From the NCBI GenBank assembly GCA_946480605.1, contig CAMLKW010000093.1, positions 1-16,110 on the forward strand: DNA of 16,110 nt, read 5' to 3'. Source of the stretch: an uncultured Roseateles sp. Its GTDB lineage: Bacteria; Pseudomonadota; Gammaproteobacteria; Burkholderiales; Burkholderiaceae. The notes under the pieces were generated by a model. The model made no database searches. It was not told the origin of the DNA and saw only the letters and a program-made list of their open reading frames with translations. Position numbers and translations under genes: made by a program. This document shows positions 1 to 8,118 of the stretch, one piece after another; within the stretch, counting starts at the first letter, position 1; the number at the start of each line of letters is the position of its first letter.

Positions 1-282
1 CTCCTTGACCTTGGCCACCGTCGCCTCGTCCGTGAACGCCGACAGGAACATGAAGGGCGTCTGCAGGTATTCGCGCAGATAGGCCGCCACGTCGAAGCCG
101 GTCAGGCCCTCCATGCGGATGTCCAGCAACGCCAGTTCGGGGCGGTGTTCGCGGGCCAGCAGGATGGCGTCGTCGCCGTTGTCGGCGTCGATGACCTCGA
201 AGCCGGCCTGCGTCAGCCCATAACTCAACGTCGCCAGCACCAGACGGTCGTCGTCGACGACCAGGATCTTGCCCTTGCTCAC
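1..282 (-). CDS. Response regulator, receiver domain (partial, C-terminus beyond window)
   Basis: The first 94 codons of a gene that runs off the left edge encode a CheY-like receiver domain. It opens with KILVVDDDR, giving the acidic pocket D10-D12. The phospho-acceptor is D54 in ALLDIRMEG, and S81 in MFLSAF is the switch residue; the conserved lysine would lie just outside the window. GTG at 282 is chosen because GAGGGG lies 4 nt upstream (287-292). A second in-frame GTG at 294 overlaps the kinase stop codon and would add four residues. The gene lies 8 nt after the HisKA_2 sensor kinase on the same strand, so it is very probably that kinase's partner. Kinases of this kind often pair with receivers carrying an ANTAR RNA-binding domain (PdtaS/PdtaR type) or with stand-alone receivers. 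The output domain is not visible here, so the effector function is unknown. Confidence 0.9.
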   Translation of the reverse strand, partial: MSKGKILVVDDDRLVLATLSYGLTQAGFEVIDADNGDDAILLAREHRPELALLDIRMEGLTGFDVAAYLREYLQTPFMFLSAFTDEATVAKVKE

Positions 283-290
283 CGCGCCCC

Positions 291-2738
291 TCACGAACTT
301 GGTTTTGTGGCCGGATTGTGAACCACGCTGGGTGGAATCAGTTCCAGCCGGCACCGCACCTCGTCCTGCTGCTGCTCCAGGCTCAGGATGGCGCTGCGCC
401 GTGGCAGCAGTGCGCGCACCAGGCCCAGGCCGGACACGCCGCTGCGCACGTTCTGCAGCGCGAAGCCGTCGGGCAGCCGGCCGGGGTTGACGATCTCGAC
501 GCTGACGCCGGCCAGATCGCAGATGAGCTGGCAGCGCACCTGACCCCCGTTGCCGTGGCGCAGCGCGTTGCCCAGCAGTTCGTTGAGGCTGAGCGCGATG
601 GGGATGGCCTCGGCCTCGGGCAGGCACCAGTCGTCCAGCAGCGCGCCGCCCTCGGCGGTGGTGGTGATGACGCGGCCCTGCGCGCGCTGCACCGAGCCGA
701 CGATGGCGTCGAACACGCGCTTGAGCACCAGCGGCCCGGTCGCGCCCACCTGCAGGCCGTAGACCTGGGCGATGGCCTGCACCTGGCCCACGGCCTCCTT
801 CAGCACCGGCGCCACCTCGGGCCGGCGCGCGGCGATCTGCTGCAGCAGGCCGGCCACGCCCTGCAGGTTGTTCTTGATGCGGTGGTGCACCTCGCGCACC
901 AGCAGCTCGCGCTGCGAGATGGCGGCCTGCAGCCGCGCGGCCTCGGCGGCGCGCTGCTCGGTCACGTCGCTGGCGACGAGAAGCAGCAGCTCGGGCGCGT
1001 CGTCGCCGCTGACGCCGGCCAGGTGCAGCAGCCGCGTGTCCCACAGGCGCGTCATCGCGCCGGCCGGCACGGGGTACTCGCGCTGCACGACGGCCAGCGA
1101 GGCCAGCGCCTCGCGCATGTCGGCGGCCACGCGCTCGCCCTGCTGGGCGCCGAACAGGGCCTCGGGCCCGCTGCCCAGCAGCTGGGCCTCGCTGCGGCCG
1201 GCCATCGCGGCGGCGGCCTGGTTGAGCTTGACGATGCGCAGGCTGTGCGCCTCGTGCAACGTGATGGCCATGGGCGCGCCTTCGATGATGCGGGCCAGCG
1301 AGGCCTGCGCCAGCCGGCTCTGCGCCTCGGCCTGGCGGCGGCGGTCGATGTCCAGCAGCGCATAGGTCAGCTGCGTGCCCGCGCCGTCGTCGCGCGTGGT
1401 CTGCACGGCGTTGCCGATGACCCAGAACTCGCGCCCGTCGCGGCCGCGCAGCCGGCACTCGAACACGTCGCTGCCGGGCTCGGCGTGGAAGGCGTGGTCG
1501 TCGTCCTCGGGCGCCAGCACGCCCAGCGGCTGGCCCAGCACGTCCTCCAGCTCGCAGCCGAACATGCGCCGCGCCGAACGGTTCATCCACTCGATGCCGT
1601 CGGGCCCCACGGTGACGATGCCCACCAGCACCGAGTCCAGCACGGCGCGCTCGCTCTCGGCGCGCAGCAGCAGCGCGTTCTCGGCCTGGGCCTGGGCGGT
1701 CACGTCCAGCGTGACGACCGAGGTGGTGCGCCGGCCGCCGGCCAGCAGGCCGGGCGCCACGCGTGTCAGCAGCCAGCGCCGCCCCAGCTCGGGGTGGCGC
1801 ACGGCATAGCGCACCTCCACCGCCTCGCCCTTCTTCAGCGCCCGCTGCAGGCGCTCGAACTCCGGCACCGAGGCGGGCTCCACGATCTCGCGGCTGATGC
1901 CCTGCAGCGAGCCCACCGTCTTGCCGGCACCCTTGAACGGCGCACTCTTGCGGTGGGCCTTCAGCCAGCCGCCCTCGGGCTGGAAGGTGGCCAGGCCCAC
2001 GGCGGCGGTGTCCATCAGCGCGTCCAGCTGCTGGTGGGCGAGGTCGCGCTCGTGAAGCAGGCTCTGGTCCTCCAGCACCGCCTGCAGCAACGTGCGGCCA
2101 CCGTGGCGCCACAGGCGCAGCCGGGCCTGCAGCCAGCGGTGGCGGCCCTGCGGGTCGACGTACTCGGCCTCGGTGACCAGCGGGCCGTCCGGTGCGCGCA
2201 GGCCGCTCAGCGCCGGCAGCGGCGCACCGCGGTGCCAGCCCAGCAGGGCCTGCAGCAGGTCGGGCAGGTCGTTCAGGTGGCGGGGCGGGCTGGGGCACAG
2301 GGCCCCGAAGGCCAGGTTGTGGCGCAGCAGGGCGCCGCCGGCGGCATCGGCCAGCAGTTGGGGCAGTGGCGACAGCGCCATCCAGTCCGCCAGCGGCGGC
2401 TCGCCGGGGTCGGCGGCGCTGAGGCGGGCGTGCAGCAGCCAGTTGGGGCGTTCGCGCAGCAGCTGCAGCGTGGCGCGCTGGCCGTCCGCCAGCTTCAGCG
2501 GTGGTGCCGGCGGCGGTGCGCGGCCGGTGTCGATGGCGTGGGCGGCTTCGCGCAGCCAGGTCTCCAGCCGGCTGCCGGCGGCCTGGCGCAGCAGCCGCCA
2601 GCCCTCGGCGGCGTCGGCGCCCAGCCATTCGCGTGCCGCGGGGTTGGCGCGCAGCGCCGACAGGTCGGAGCGCAGCGTCAGGACCGGGTCGCTGACCAGG
2701 TCCAGCAGCGCAGCCGGATGGGCAGTCGACCCGAACAT
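291..2738 (-). CDS. Multi-PAS sensor histidine kinase, HisKA_2 family
   Basis: This is an 815-residue soluble kinase with no evident membrane segment. The N-terminal 230 residues look PAS-like but degenerate. PAS-type units follow at about 236-350, 361-469 and 481-597; the last three end in TLDVT-, LLDID- and ASDVTEQ-like strands followed by linker helices. The dimerization/phosphoacceptor region is of HisKA_2 type: REVHHRIKNNLQ at 615-626, with H618/H619 the phosphorylation candidates. The HATPase has an N-box (NELLGNALRHG, N724) and a glycine loop (GLGL, 770-773). The usual D-box DxG reads NPG at 751-753, so the ATP-lid region is atypical. The start ATG is 4 nt after the HDOD stop codon, which suggests translational coupling. 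The gene sits between an HDOD protein and a response regulator behind flgL. It probably senses an intracellular signal such as redox state or a small ligand, but the signal cannot be deduced. Confidence 0.9.
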   Translation of the reverse strand: MFGSTAHPAALLDLVSDPVLTLRSDLSALRANPAAREWLGADAAEGWRLLRQAAGSRLETWLREAAHAIDTGRAPPPAPPLKLADGQRATLQLLRERPNWLLHARLSAADPGEPPLADWMALSPLPQLLADAAGGALLRHNLAFGALCPSPPRHLNDLPDLLQALLGWHRGAPLPALSGLRAPDGPLVTEAEYVDPQGRHRWLQARLRLWRHGGRTLLQAVLEDQSLLHERDLAHQQLDALMDTAAVGLATFQPEGGWLKAHRKSAPFKGAGKTVGSLQGISREIVEPASVPEFERLQRALKKGEAVEVRYAVRHPELGRRWLLTRVAPGLLAGGRRTTSVVTLDVTAQAQAENALLLRAESERAVLDSVLVGIVTVGPDGIEWMNRSARRMFGCELEDVLGQPLGVLAPEDDDHAFHAEPGSDVFECRLRGRDGREFWVIGNAVQTTRDDGAGTQLTYALLDIDRRRQAEAQSRLAQASLARIIEGAPMAITLHEAHSLRIVKLNQAAAAMAGRSEAQLLGSGPEALFGAQQGERVAADMREALASLAVVQREYPVPAGAMTRLWDTRLLHLAGVSGDDAPELLLLVASDVTEQRAAEAARLQAAISQRELLVREVHHRIKNNLQGVAGLLQQIAARRPEVAPVLKEAVGQVQAIAQVYGLQVGATGPLVLKRVFDAIVGSVQRAQGRVITTTAEGGALLDDWCLPEAEAIPIALSLNELLGNALRHGNGGQVRCQLICDLAGVSVEIVNPGRLPDGFALQNVRSGVSGLGLVRALLPRRSAILSLEQQQDEVRCRLELIPPSVVHNPATKPSS

Positions 2739-2742
2739 CAGC

Positions 2743-3924
2743 TCATTCGAGCTGGGTGGCCTTGTGCAGCGCCCGCAGCACGCAGGCGTTGATCTCGCCG
2801 GCGCCGATCATCAGCGCCTCGGCCCGCTCGCGGTAGTCGAACACCGATTCGGACTCGATGGCCTGCACCAGCTGCAGGTAGGGCAGGAAGGGGCCGCTCT
2901 CGTCCACCAGCGCCTGGCGCACGCGCTCGGGCACGGGGATGCTCTGCAGCAGCTTCTCGAACGGCGCCTTCAGCATGTGGTCCAGCAGCGAGAACAGGCC
3001 GCAGATGAACATCTCGTCGCGCATCTCGCGCTCTTCCATGCCACGCGCCAGTTCTTCCATCAGCAGGCCGCGGCGCAACGCGCCGTGCATGATGGGGCGC
3101 ATGTTGTGGTCGGTGCTGGCGGTGGTCAGCAGCAGCGCCAGCCAGCGCTTCAGCCGCGCATAGCCCAGCAGCATGATGGCGTGGCGGAAGCTGGACACCT
3201 CCACCGGCAGGCCGAAGGCGGCCGAGTTCATGTAGCGCAGCAGCTTGAAGGCCAGGCTGGGGTCGCGCTTGAGCGTCTGCTCCAGGCGCTCGACGTCCTC
3301 GCCCTCGTCCACGCGGGTCATCAGCTCCATGATGACCTGCAGGTCGGCCGCGATCTCGATCTTGGCGCCCGGCGCGGGCTCGTAGGGGCCGTCCATGGGC
3401 CAGCCGATGACGGCGGTGGCACCCGCGGCGAAGGCGGCGTCCACCGCGTCGGCGCCGCGGATGCCGGCGCAGACCAGCTCGGTGCCGGTCGGTGCGCTCT
3501 GGCCGGGCTCCAGCACGATCTGCTTGAAGGCTGCCGCCACCGGTGCGGCCAGTGCCGTGCTGGGCAGGCCCTTCAGCAGACCCTTGTGGCCGGCGCCCTT
3601 CAGCGCCGCGATCGCGTCGGCGTGCGCCGGGTCGGAGGCGATGAAGGCGGGCACCTCGATCTGCGAGGGTTCGGCGGGCGGCTGCTGCAGCAGCGCGGTC
3701 AGCAGCGCCTCGCCTTGCGGGCTGAGCACCGTGCCGCCCTGGGGGAAGGCGGCGGACAGCGCAGCCAGCAGCTCGGCGTGGTCGATCCTGGCGTCGGCGC
3801 GCAGCGGCACCAGCGTCAGCCGCGTGCCGGCGATGGCGTGCTGGCGGTCGATGACGGGGGCATAGCCCAGGGCGACGCCGGGCAGGATGGCGTGGTCGAG
3901 GGCGGCGGGGATGTTGTCGGACAT
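2743..3924 (-). CDS. HDOD domain protein with degenerate EAL-like N-terminus (YuxH-like)
   Basis: A 393-residue protein. Residues about 15-185 resemble a decayed EAL domain: APVIDRQHAIAG corresponds to the start of EAL domains, but the catalytic ExL and metal-binding residues are not apparent, so c-di-GMP hydrolysis is unlikely. Residues about 190-385 form an HDOD domain with RDPSLAFKLLRYMNSAAFG, SSFRHAIMLLG and GLFSLLDHMLKAPFEKLL, the last being typical of YuxH-like proteins. HDOD domains lack HD-phosphohydrolase metal ligands and act as signalling or scaffold modules. The start at 3924 (MSDNIP) has no clear Shine-Dalgarno sequence. An in-frame GTG 27 codons upstream would add residues unlike the family. 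It follows flgL by 107 nt and is 4 nt from the kinase, so it probably links signalling to motility. That role is inferred from domain type and position only. Confidence 0.88.
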   Translation of the reverse strand: MSDNIPAALDHAILPGVALGYAPVIDRQHAIAGTRLTLVPLRADARIDHAELLAALSAAFPQGGTVLSPQGEALLTALLQQPPAEPSQIEVPAFIASDPAHADAIAALKGAGHKGLLKGLPSTALAAPVAAAFKQIVLEPGQSAPTGTELVCAGIRGADAVDAAFAAGATAVIGWPMDGPYEPAPGAKIEIAADLQVIMELMTRVDEGEDVERLEQTLKRDPSLAFKLLRYMNSAAFGLPVEVSSFRHAIMLLGYARLKRWLALLLTTASTDHNMRPIMHGALRRGLLMEELARGMEEREMRDEMFICGLFSLLDHMLKAPFEKLLQSIPVPERVRQALVDESGPFLPYLQLVQAIESESVFDYRERAEALMIGAGEINACVLRALHKATQLE

Positions 3925-4031
3925 GGCACGGCGCGGGGGGGCGGGGAATGCGGCAGTCTGCCACGCCCGTCCGGCGCCGATGGCGGCAAATCGTGACAGC
4001 TTCACGCACCGGGTGCGCAAAGCGGCCGGGA
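3925..4031. other. Intergenic gap between flgL and the HDOD gene
   Basis: These 107 bases separate flgL from the HDOD gene. The only structure seen is a short palindrome (4005-4017, CGCACC G GGTGCG) on the flgL-distal side. Its loop would be 1-5 nt and no T-tract follows in either direction, so it is not a credible intrinsic terminator. I looked for sigma-28 (GCCGATAA) and sigma-54 (GG/GC) elements on the minus strand and found no good match. Whether the HDOD-kinase-regulator unit has its own promoter here remains open. Confidence 0.4.
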
Positions 4032-5243
4032 TCAGGTGATGTACTGGAACAGCGACATGCGCTGCACCATGGCGTAGGTCTTCAGCGCCGTGTCGTAGCC
4101 CGACTGCTGGTTCTGGAAGTCGGAGATGCCCTGCACCATGTCCAGGTCCTCGGCGGCGCTGCGTTCCTCGGTGCTGTACTGCTTCAGCGCGGCGAGGCGG
4201 GTCTCGGTGCCGTCGAGGTTGTTGAGCCGCTCGCCGACCTGGCTGCGCACGTTCTGCAGGTTGCCCATGACGGCGTCGAGGTCGCGCAGCCGGCCGACGT
4301 TGCTCTGCTGGATCTGCGCGCTGTTGCGCAGCGGCGTGTTCAGTTCGTTGACGGCGCGGTCCAGCACGTCGAACAGCTTCAGGCTGTTGGTGGCCGGGGC
4401 GACGGAGAAGTTGTCGCCGTCCACCGGCGCGCCGGCGATGGCGACGCTGATGCCGTCGAACTGGATGTTCAGGCCGGGCGTGAAGGCGCCGCTGGCCACG
4501 CCGGCGCCGGTATCGGTGTTGGTGACGGCGTAGGTCTGGGCCGGCGCGGTGCCGGTGATGTCGATGCGGTAGTTCTGGCCGGTGACCTTGGGCGGGTCGG
4601 TGACGCGGCCGGCGTCTATCCAGCCGCGTGCCGGCTGCGTGGGGTCGATGGTGTTGGGGTTGGCCTCGGTGACGAAGCTGCCGTTGCCGCTGCGCGCCTG
4701 CTCCCAGGCGCTGCGGCCGTCCACGGTGAGCTGGAAGTTGTCGAGGTTGCCGGTCTGGATGTTGCCGGCCACGCCGACGTAGGTGACGCCGCCGGCCTGG
4801 TCCAGGAAGGGCGGGTTGGCCGAGCCCTGGCCCGAGAAGATGTAGCCGCCGGCGCCGTCGGGCCGGTTGGCGATGGTCAGCAGCTGGTCGCGCAGGCCCT
4901 TGAGCTTGTTGGACAGGCCCTGGCGCTCGGCGTCGGTGTAGGAGCCGTTGCCGGCCGATACCAGCGTCTCGCGGATCTGCTGCAGCAGCTCGTTGGCGTC
5001 GCCCAGCGCGGACTCGGCCAGCGTCATGCTGTTGCGGCTGGCCTCCAGCGCGCGCTGGTTGGCCTCGACGCGGCCGATGGAGGCCAGCGCCCGCTCGGCG
5101 CGCGCGGCGCCGGTGGGGTCGTCGCTGGCCAGCGCGATGCGCTTGCCCGAGGTCAGCTGCAGCTGCTGGTCCTGCAGCGCGTTCTGGCGGCGCTGCAGGT
5201 TGGCGATGGACTGGTCGTAGAGGTTGGCGGTGGAGAGTCTCAT
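4032..5243 (-). CDS. flgL: Flagellar hook-filament junction protein FlgL (HAP3)
   Basis: This 403-residue protein forms the ring of junction subunits between FlgK and the flagellin filament and is exported by the flagellar type III apparatus without a cleaved signal. The N-terminus (MRLSTANLYDQSI, then LTSGKRIALASDDP) and the C-terminal heptad region (DFQNQQSGYDTALKTYAMVQRMSLFQYIT) are the flagellin-like terminal coiled-coil segments that define FlgL. At 403 residues it is longer than the enteric protein (about 317). The extra length is in the variable central part (about 130-290), the surface-exposed region. The start ATG at 5243 is preceded by AGAGG 7 nt upstream. It lies 15 nt after the flgK stop, in the same transcript. 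Confidence 0.96.
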   Translation of the reverse strand: MRLSTANLYDQSIANLQRRQNALQDQQLQLTSGKRIALASDDPTGAARAERALASIGRVEANQRALEASRNSMTLAESALGDANELLQQIRETLVSAGNGSYTDAERQGLSNKLKGLRDQLLTIANRPDGAGGYIFSGQGSANPPFLDQAGGVTYVGVAGNIQTGNLDNFQLTVDGRSAWEQARSGNGSFVTEANPNTIDPTQPARGWIDAGRVTDPPKVTGQNYRIDITGTAPAQTYAVTNTDTGAGVASGAFTPGLNIQFDGISVAIAGAPVDGDNFSVAPATNSLKLFDVLDRAVNELNTPLRNSAQIQQSNVGRLRDLDAVMGNLQNVRSQVGERLNNLDGTETRLAALKQYSTEERSAAEDLDMVQGISDFQNQQSGYDTALKTYAMVQRMSLFQYIT

Positions 5244-5258
5244 GGATTACCTCTGGAC

Positions 5259-7241
5259 CTAGCGGGCGGCGATCTGCAGCACTTCGTCGAACAGCGACTG
5301 CGCCGTCTGCAGCACCTTGGCGGCGGCCTGGTAGGCCTGCTGGAACTGCATCAGCCGCGCGGCCTCCTCGTCCAGGTTGACGCCGGCCTGGCCGGCGCGG
5401 TTGGACTCGGCGTCGGCGGCCACGCTGGTGGACACGCCGGACAGGTAGGTGGCGCTCTGCACCCGCGCGCCGACCTCGCTCATCGCGGCGGCGTAGGTGT
5501 CGTTGATGCTGGAGCCCGCGGTGATGCTGCCGTCGGCCAGCACCTGGCGGCCGATGAAGGTCTCGTTCTGGATGTCCAGGAAGGCCTTGGCGTTGCCGTT
5601 GTTGGTGGCGGTGTAGACGGTGGGGTCGATGTTGATGCGGTCGCCCGCGCGCGGCACGCCGTTGGTGCGCAGCTCGAAGCCCAGGTCCACGCCCAGCGCG
5701 GGCTGGTTGCCGATGGCCTGGCCGGCGCTCCACACGCCGGTGATGGTGCTGCCGTCGGCCAGCGTCAGCGTGTACTGGCGTGCGGCCGGGTTGGTGGGGT
5801 CCTCGGCGCCGAACTCCAGCGTCATGGGCGCGCGGCTGGGGTCGAAGCTGGGGTTGACGGCGTAGATGCTGTCCACCGTCAGCGTGCCGGTGTTGTTGAC
5901 CGAGGTCGAGGCCGTGACGGGCGATGCGGCGGCGATGCCGTTGGGGCTGTCCAGCACGCGCCGCATCTCGACGGCGGCCGAGCCTACCGGCTCGATGAGG
6001 AAGCTCTCGCCCGCGGTCGGCGCGGCCGGCGCGAAGTTGATGCGGAAGCCGTCGACGGTGTCGCCCTCGTTGACGCTGCGCACCAGGCCGTCGGACAGCC
6101 GGGTCAGCTGGTAGCCGCCGGCGTCGTCGGCCGTCAGCTTGTAGCTGCTGGCCTGCAGCTGGCCGGCGTTGACGATGGTGGCCTGCACACCGCTGATGAA
6201 GCGGCCCGTGTCGTCGCGCAGGTTGGTGGTGGCGGCCAGCACGCGTGGCGCGGCGACGTTGAAGATGGGCGCGCCCTTGCCGGGCGGGTTGGACAGGTCC
6301 AGCCCCAGCGCGTTCTGGTCGTTGACGCGCGTGCCGATGGCGGCGGCCAGCTGGCCCAGCAGGTTCTTGGCGTCCTGCAGGTCCTTGTTCTGGAAGGACA
6401 GCAGCGCCGTCATGGAGCCGCCGGTCAGCACGCTCTCGTCCAGCGAGCGCAGGTTGCCGCCCTCGTTCATGGACAGGCGCACGCGCTGCGCGTCGTAGGG
6501 GTCGGGCGTGACCTGCAGCGAGGTGGCCTGGCTGCCCAGCACCAGGCGCTGGCCTCCGCCGATGAAGACGCCCAGCGTGCCGTCGTCGGCCGGCAGCGTG
6601 GTCACGGCCAGGTATTCGCCCAGCTGGGCCACCAGGCGGTCGCGCTGGTCCAGCAGGTCGTTGGGCGTGTGGCCGCTGCCGCGGGTGCGCGACACCTGGT
6701 CGTTGACGCTGGCGATCTGCTTGACGATCTCGTTGACGACGGTGACGCTGGCCTTCAGGTCGCTGACCACGCCGGACTGCAGGTCGGTCAGCTGCTGGCC
6801 GGCGTTGGAGAAGCGTGTGGCCAGCTCGCTGGCCCGGCCCAGCGCGACCTGGCGCGCCGAGGGGTCGCTGGGGCGGCTGGTCACGTCCATCATCGAGTTC
6901 AGGAACTGGCTGGCCGCGTAGCCCAGGCCGTCGGTGCCGGGCAGGAAGACCTTCTCCATGCGCGTCAGCTGCTCGGCGCGGGTGGCGTCGGCCATCGCGG
7001 TGGACTTGGAGGTGGCGGCCTCGCGGGTCAGGAACTCGTTGTGCGAGCGCAGCACGGTCTGCACGTCCACGCCCTTGCCGAAGAAGCCGGCGCCGGTGTA
7101 CTGGCCGGCCGACGTGGTCAGCACCACGGACTGGCGCGAGTAGCCGGGCGTGTTCGCGTTGGCGATGTTCTGGCTGACGGTCTGCAGTGCCGCCTGCTGG
7201 GCGAACATTGCGCGGGCGCCGAGGGTGAGCAGGCCTGCCAT
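5259..7241 (-). CDS. flgK: Flagellar hook-associated protein FlgK (HAP1)
   Basis: A 660-residue axial protein that joins the hook to FlgL. The N-terminal signature is clear: MAGLLTLGARAMFAQQAAL followed by SQNIANANTPGYSRQ, the rod/hook-type motif with NTPGYSR. The C-terminus ends in EAARLMQFQQAYQAAAKVL plus LFDEVLQIAAR, as in FlgK. It is about 110 residues longer than the enteric FlgK (about 547). The excess lies in the central part (roughly 330-560), which contains repeated beta-rich sequence. The start at 7241 has AAGGA about 8 nt upstream, overlapping the flgJ stop region, and the intergenic distance to flgJ is 10 nt. The stop is TAG. Export is through the flagellar apparatus, probably assisted by FlgN, which is not in the window. 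Confidence 0.96.
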   Translation of the reverse strand: MAGLLTLGARAMFAQQAALQTVSQNIANANTPGYSRQSVVLTTSAGQYTGAGFFGKGVDVQTVLRSHNEFLTREAATSKSTAMADATRAEQLTRMEKVFLPGTDGLGYAASQFLNSMMDVTSRPSDPSARQVALGRASELATRFSNAGQQLTDLQSGVVSDLKASVTVVNEIVKQIASVNDQVSRTRGSGHTPNDLLDQRDRLVAQLGEYLAVTTLPADDGTLGVFIGGGQRLVLGSQATSLQVTPDPYDAQRVRLSMNEGGNLRSLDESVLTGGSMTALLSFQNKDLQDAKNLLGQLAAAIGTRVNDQNALGLDLSNPPGKGAPIFNVAAPRVLAATTNLRDDTGRFISGVQATIVNAGQLQASSYKLTADDAGGYQLTRLSDGLVRSVNEGDTVDGFRINFAPAAPTAGESFLIEPVGSAAVEMRRVLDSPNGIAAASPVTASTSVNNTGTLTVDSIYAVNPSFDPSRAPMTLEFGAEDPTNPAARQYTLTLADGSTITGVWSAGQAIGNQPALGVDLGFELRTNGVPRAGDRINIDPTVYTATNNGNAKAFLDIQNETFIGRQVLADGSITAGSSINDTYAAAMSEVGARVQSATYLSGVSTSVAADAESNRAGQAGVNLDEEAARLMQFQQAYQAAAKVLQTAQSLFDEVLQIAAR

Positions 7242-7251
7242 GGTCTATTCC

Positions 7252-8118
7252 TTACGCCAACGTGCTTTGCACGCGTTGGGTGGTGTGGATCGTCTTGGCG
7301 ATCTTTTCCGCATAGGCCGGGTCGGTCGCGTAGCCGGCCTGCTGCAGCCCGCGCGCGAAGCCGGCGACATTGCCGTTCTGCGCCTGGGCTACCGCCTTGG
7401 CATAGCGGTCGTTGCTGCTGAGCAGCCGGGCGTAGTCCTTGAACGCCTCGTCATAGCTGCCGTAGGCGCGGAACTTGGCCGTCACCTTGACCGCCTGGCC
7501 GTTGATGACCTCGGTGGTCCTCACGTCCACCGTCTTGCCGCTCCAGCCCGGCGTGGCCTTGATGCCGAAGATGTTGTGGCTCTTGCTGCCGTCGGCCCCG
7601 GTGATCTCGCGCTTGCCCCAGCCGCTCTCGTGCGCGGCCTGGGCCACCATGAAGCTGGCCGGGATGCCCGTGGCCGCCGACGCGGCCTTGGCCGCCGCGT
7701 CGTGCTGCTGGATGAAGCTCTGCACGTGGTTGGGGATGCCCTTGGTGGCCAGCGCCGGCAGCGCCTGGGCCAGCGTGGTCTGGCTGGCGCGCTTGACGCC
7801 CTCGGGGCTGAAGTCCTTGATGCCCATCTGGCGGGCCAGCTGCTTCTGGATGGCCTCGGACAGCCCGCCCGGCAGGCCGCTCATCTTGCCGGCGAACTGC
7901 TGGTCCAGCATCTCGGTGCCCAGCTGCGTGGCGCTGTTGTCCAGCATGCCGCTGGCCAGCGTGGAGGCACGCATGCTCTTCATGACTTCCTGCATGAACA
8001 GCGTCTCGAACTGCTTGGCCGTCTCGCGGATGCTGGCCTTGGGGTCGCGCGCGGCCTGGGCCTTGAGGGCATCGAGGCTCCCAAGGCCCTGGCCGGCAAT
8101 GGACTGGAAGGACGACAT
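7252..8118 (-). CDS. flgJ: Flagellar rod-cap protein and peptidoglycan hydrolase FlgJ
   Basis: A 288-residue two-domain protein. Residues about 30-100 form the rod-binding/scaffold domain (ETAKQFETLFMQEVMKSMR, then GTEMLDQQFAGKMS). Residues about 135-285 form a glucosaminidase-type muramidase domain that opens the cell wall for the growing rod. The catalytic glutamate is E164 in AQAAHESGWGKREI, followed by HNIFGIKA (181-188) and the FRAYGSYDEAFKDYARLL stretch. The dual-domain form is typical of beta- and gammaproteobacteria. ATG at 8118 overlaps the flgI stop codon (TGATG), so translation is coupled to flgI. Longer in-frame extensions upstream lie over flgI in another frame and are rejected. 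It is exported by the flagellar type III system, with no signal peptide. Confidence 0.96.
   Translation of the reverse strand: MSSFQSIAGQGLGSLDALKAQAARDPKASIRETAKQFETLFMQEVMKSMRASTLASGMLDNSATQLGTEMLDQQFAGKMSGLPGGLSEAIQKQLARQMGIKDFSPEGVKRASQTTLAQALPALATKGIPNHVQSFIQQHDAAAKAASAATGIPASFMVAQAAHESGWGKREITGADGSKSHNIFGIKATPGWSGKTVDVRTTEVINGQAVKVTAKFRAYGSYDEAFKDYARLLSSNDRYAKAVAQAQNGNVAGFARGLQQAGYATDPAYAEKIAKTIHTTQRVQSTLA

Noticed and set aside
318..2792. An 824-codon plus-strand open frame antisense to the sensor kinase, and similar long frames at 2092-3996 and 3948-7421
   Set aside because: They are mirror frames of high-GC third positions in the real minus-strand genes. They have low-complexity Ala/Gln/Gly/Arg composition and no domains.
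4005..4017. Palindrome after flgL as an intrinsic terminator
   Set aside because: The arms are nearly contiguous, leaving no room for a stable loop without shrinking the stem to 4 bp, and no T-tract follows.
2743..5733. A single 996-codon minus-strand frame covering the HDOD gene and running into flgL/flgK
   Set aside because: The upstream part is an out-of-frame Arg-rich translation over flgL and flgK. Only the portion from ATG 3924 looks like protein.
7260..7330. A sigma-28 promoter for flgK inside the end of flgJ
   Set aside because: The AAAAG and GCCAAGACGATC segments are too close together and match the TAAAGTTT-N11-GCCGATAA consensus poorly.
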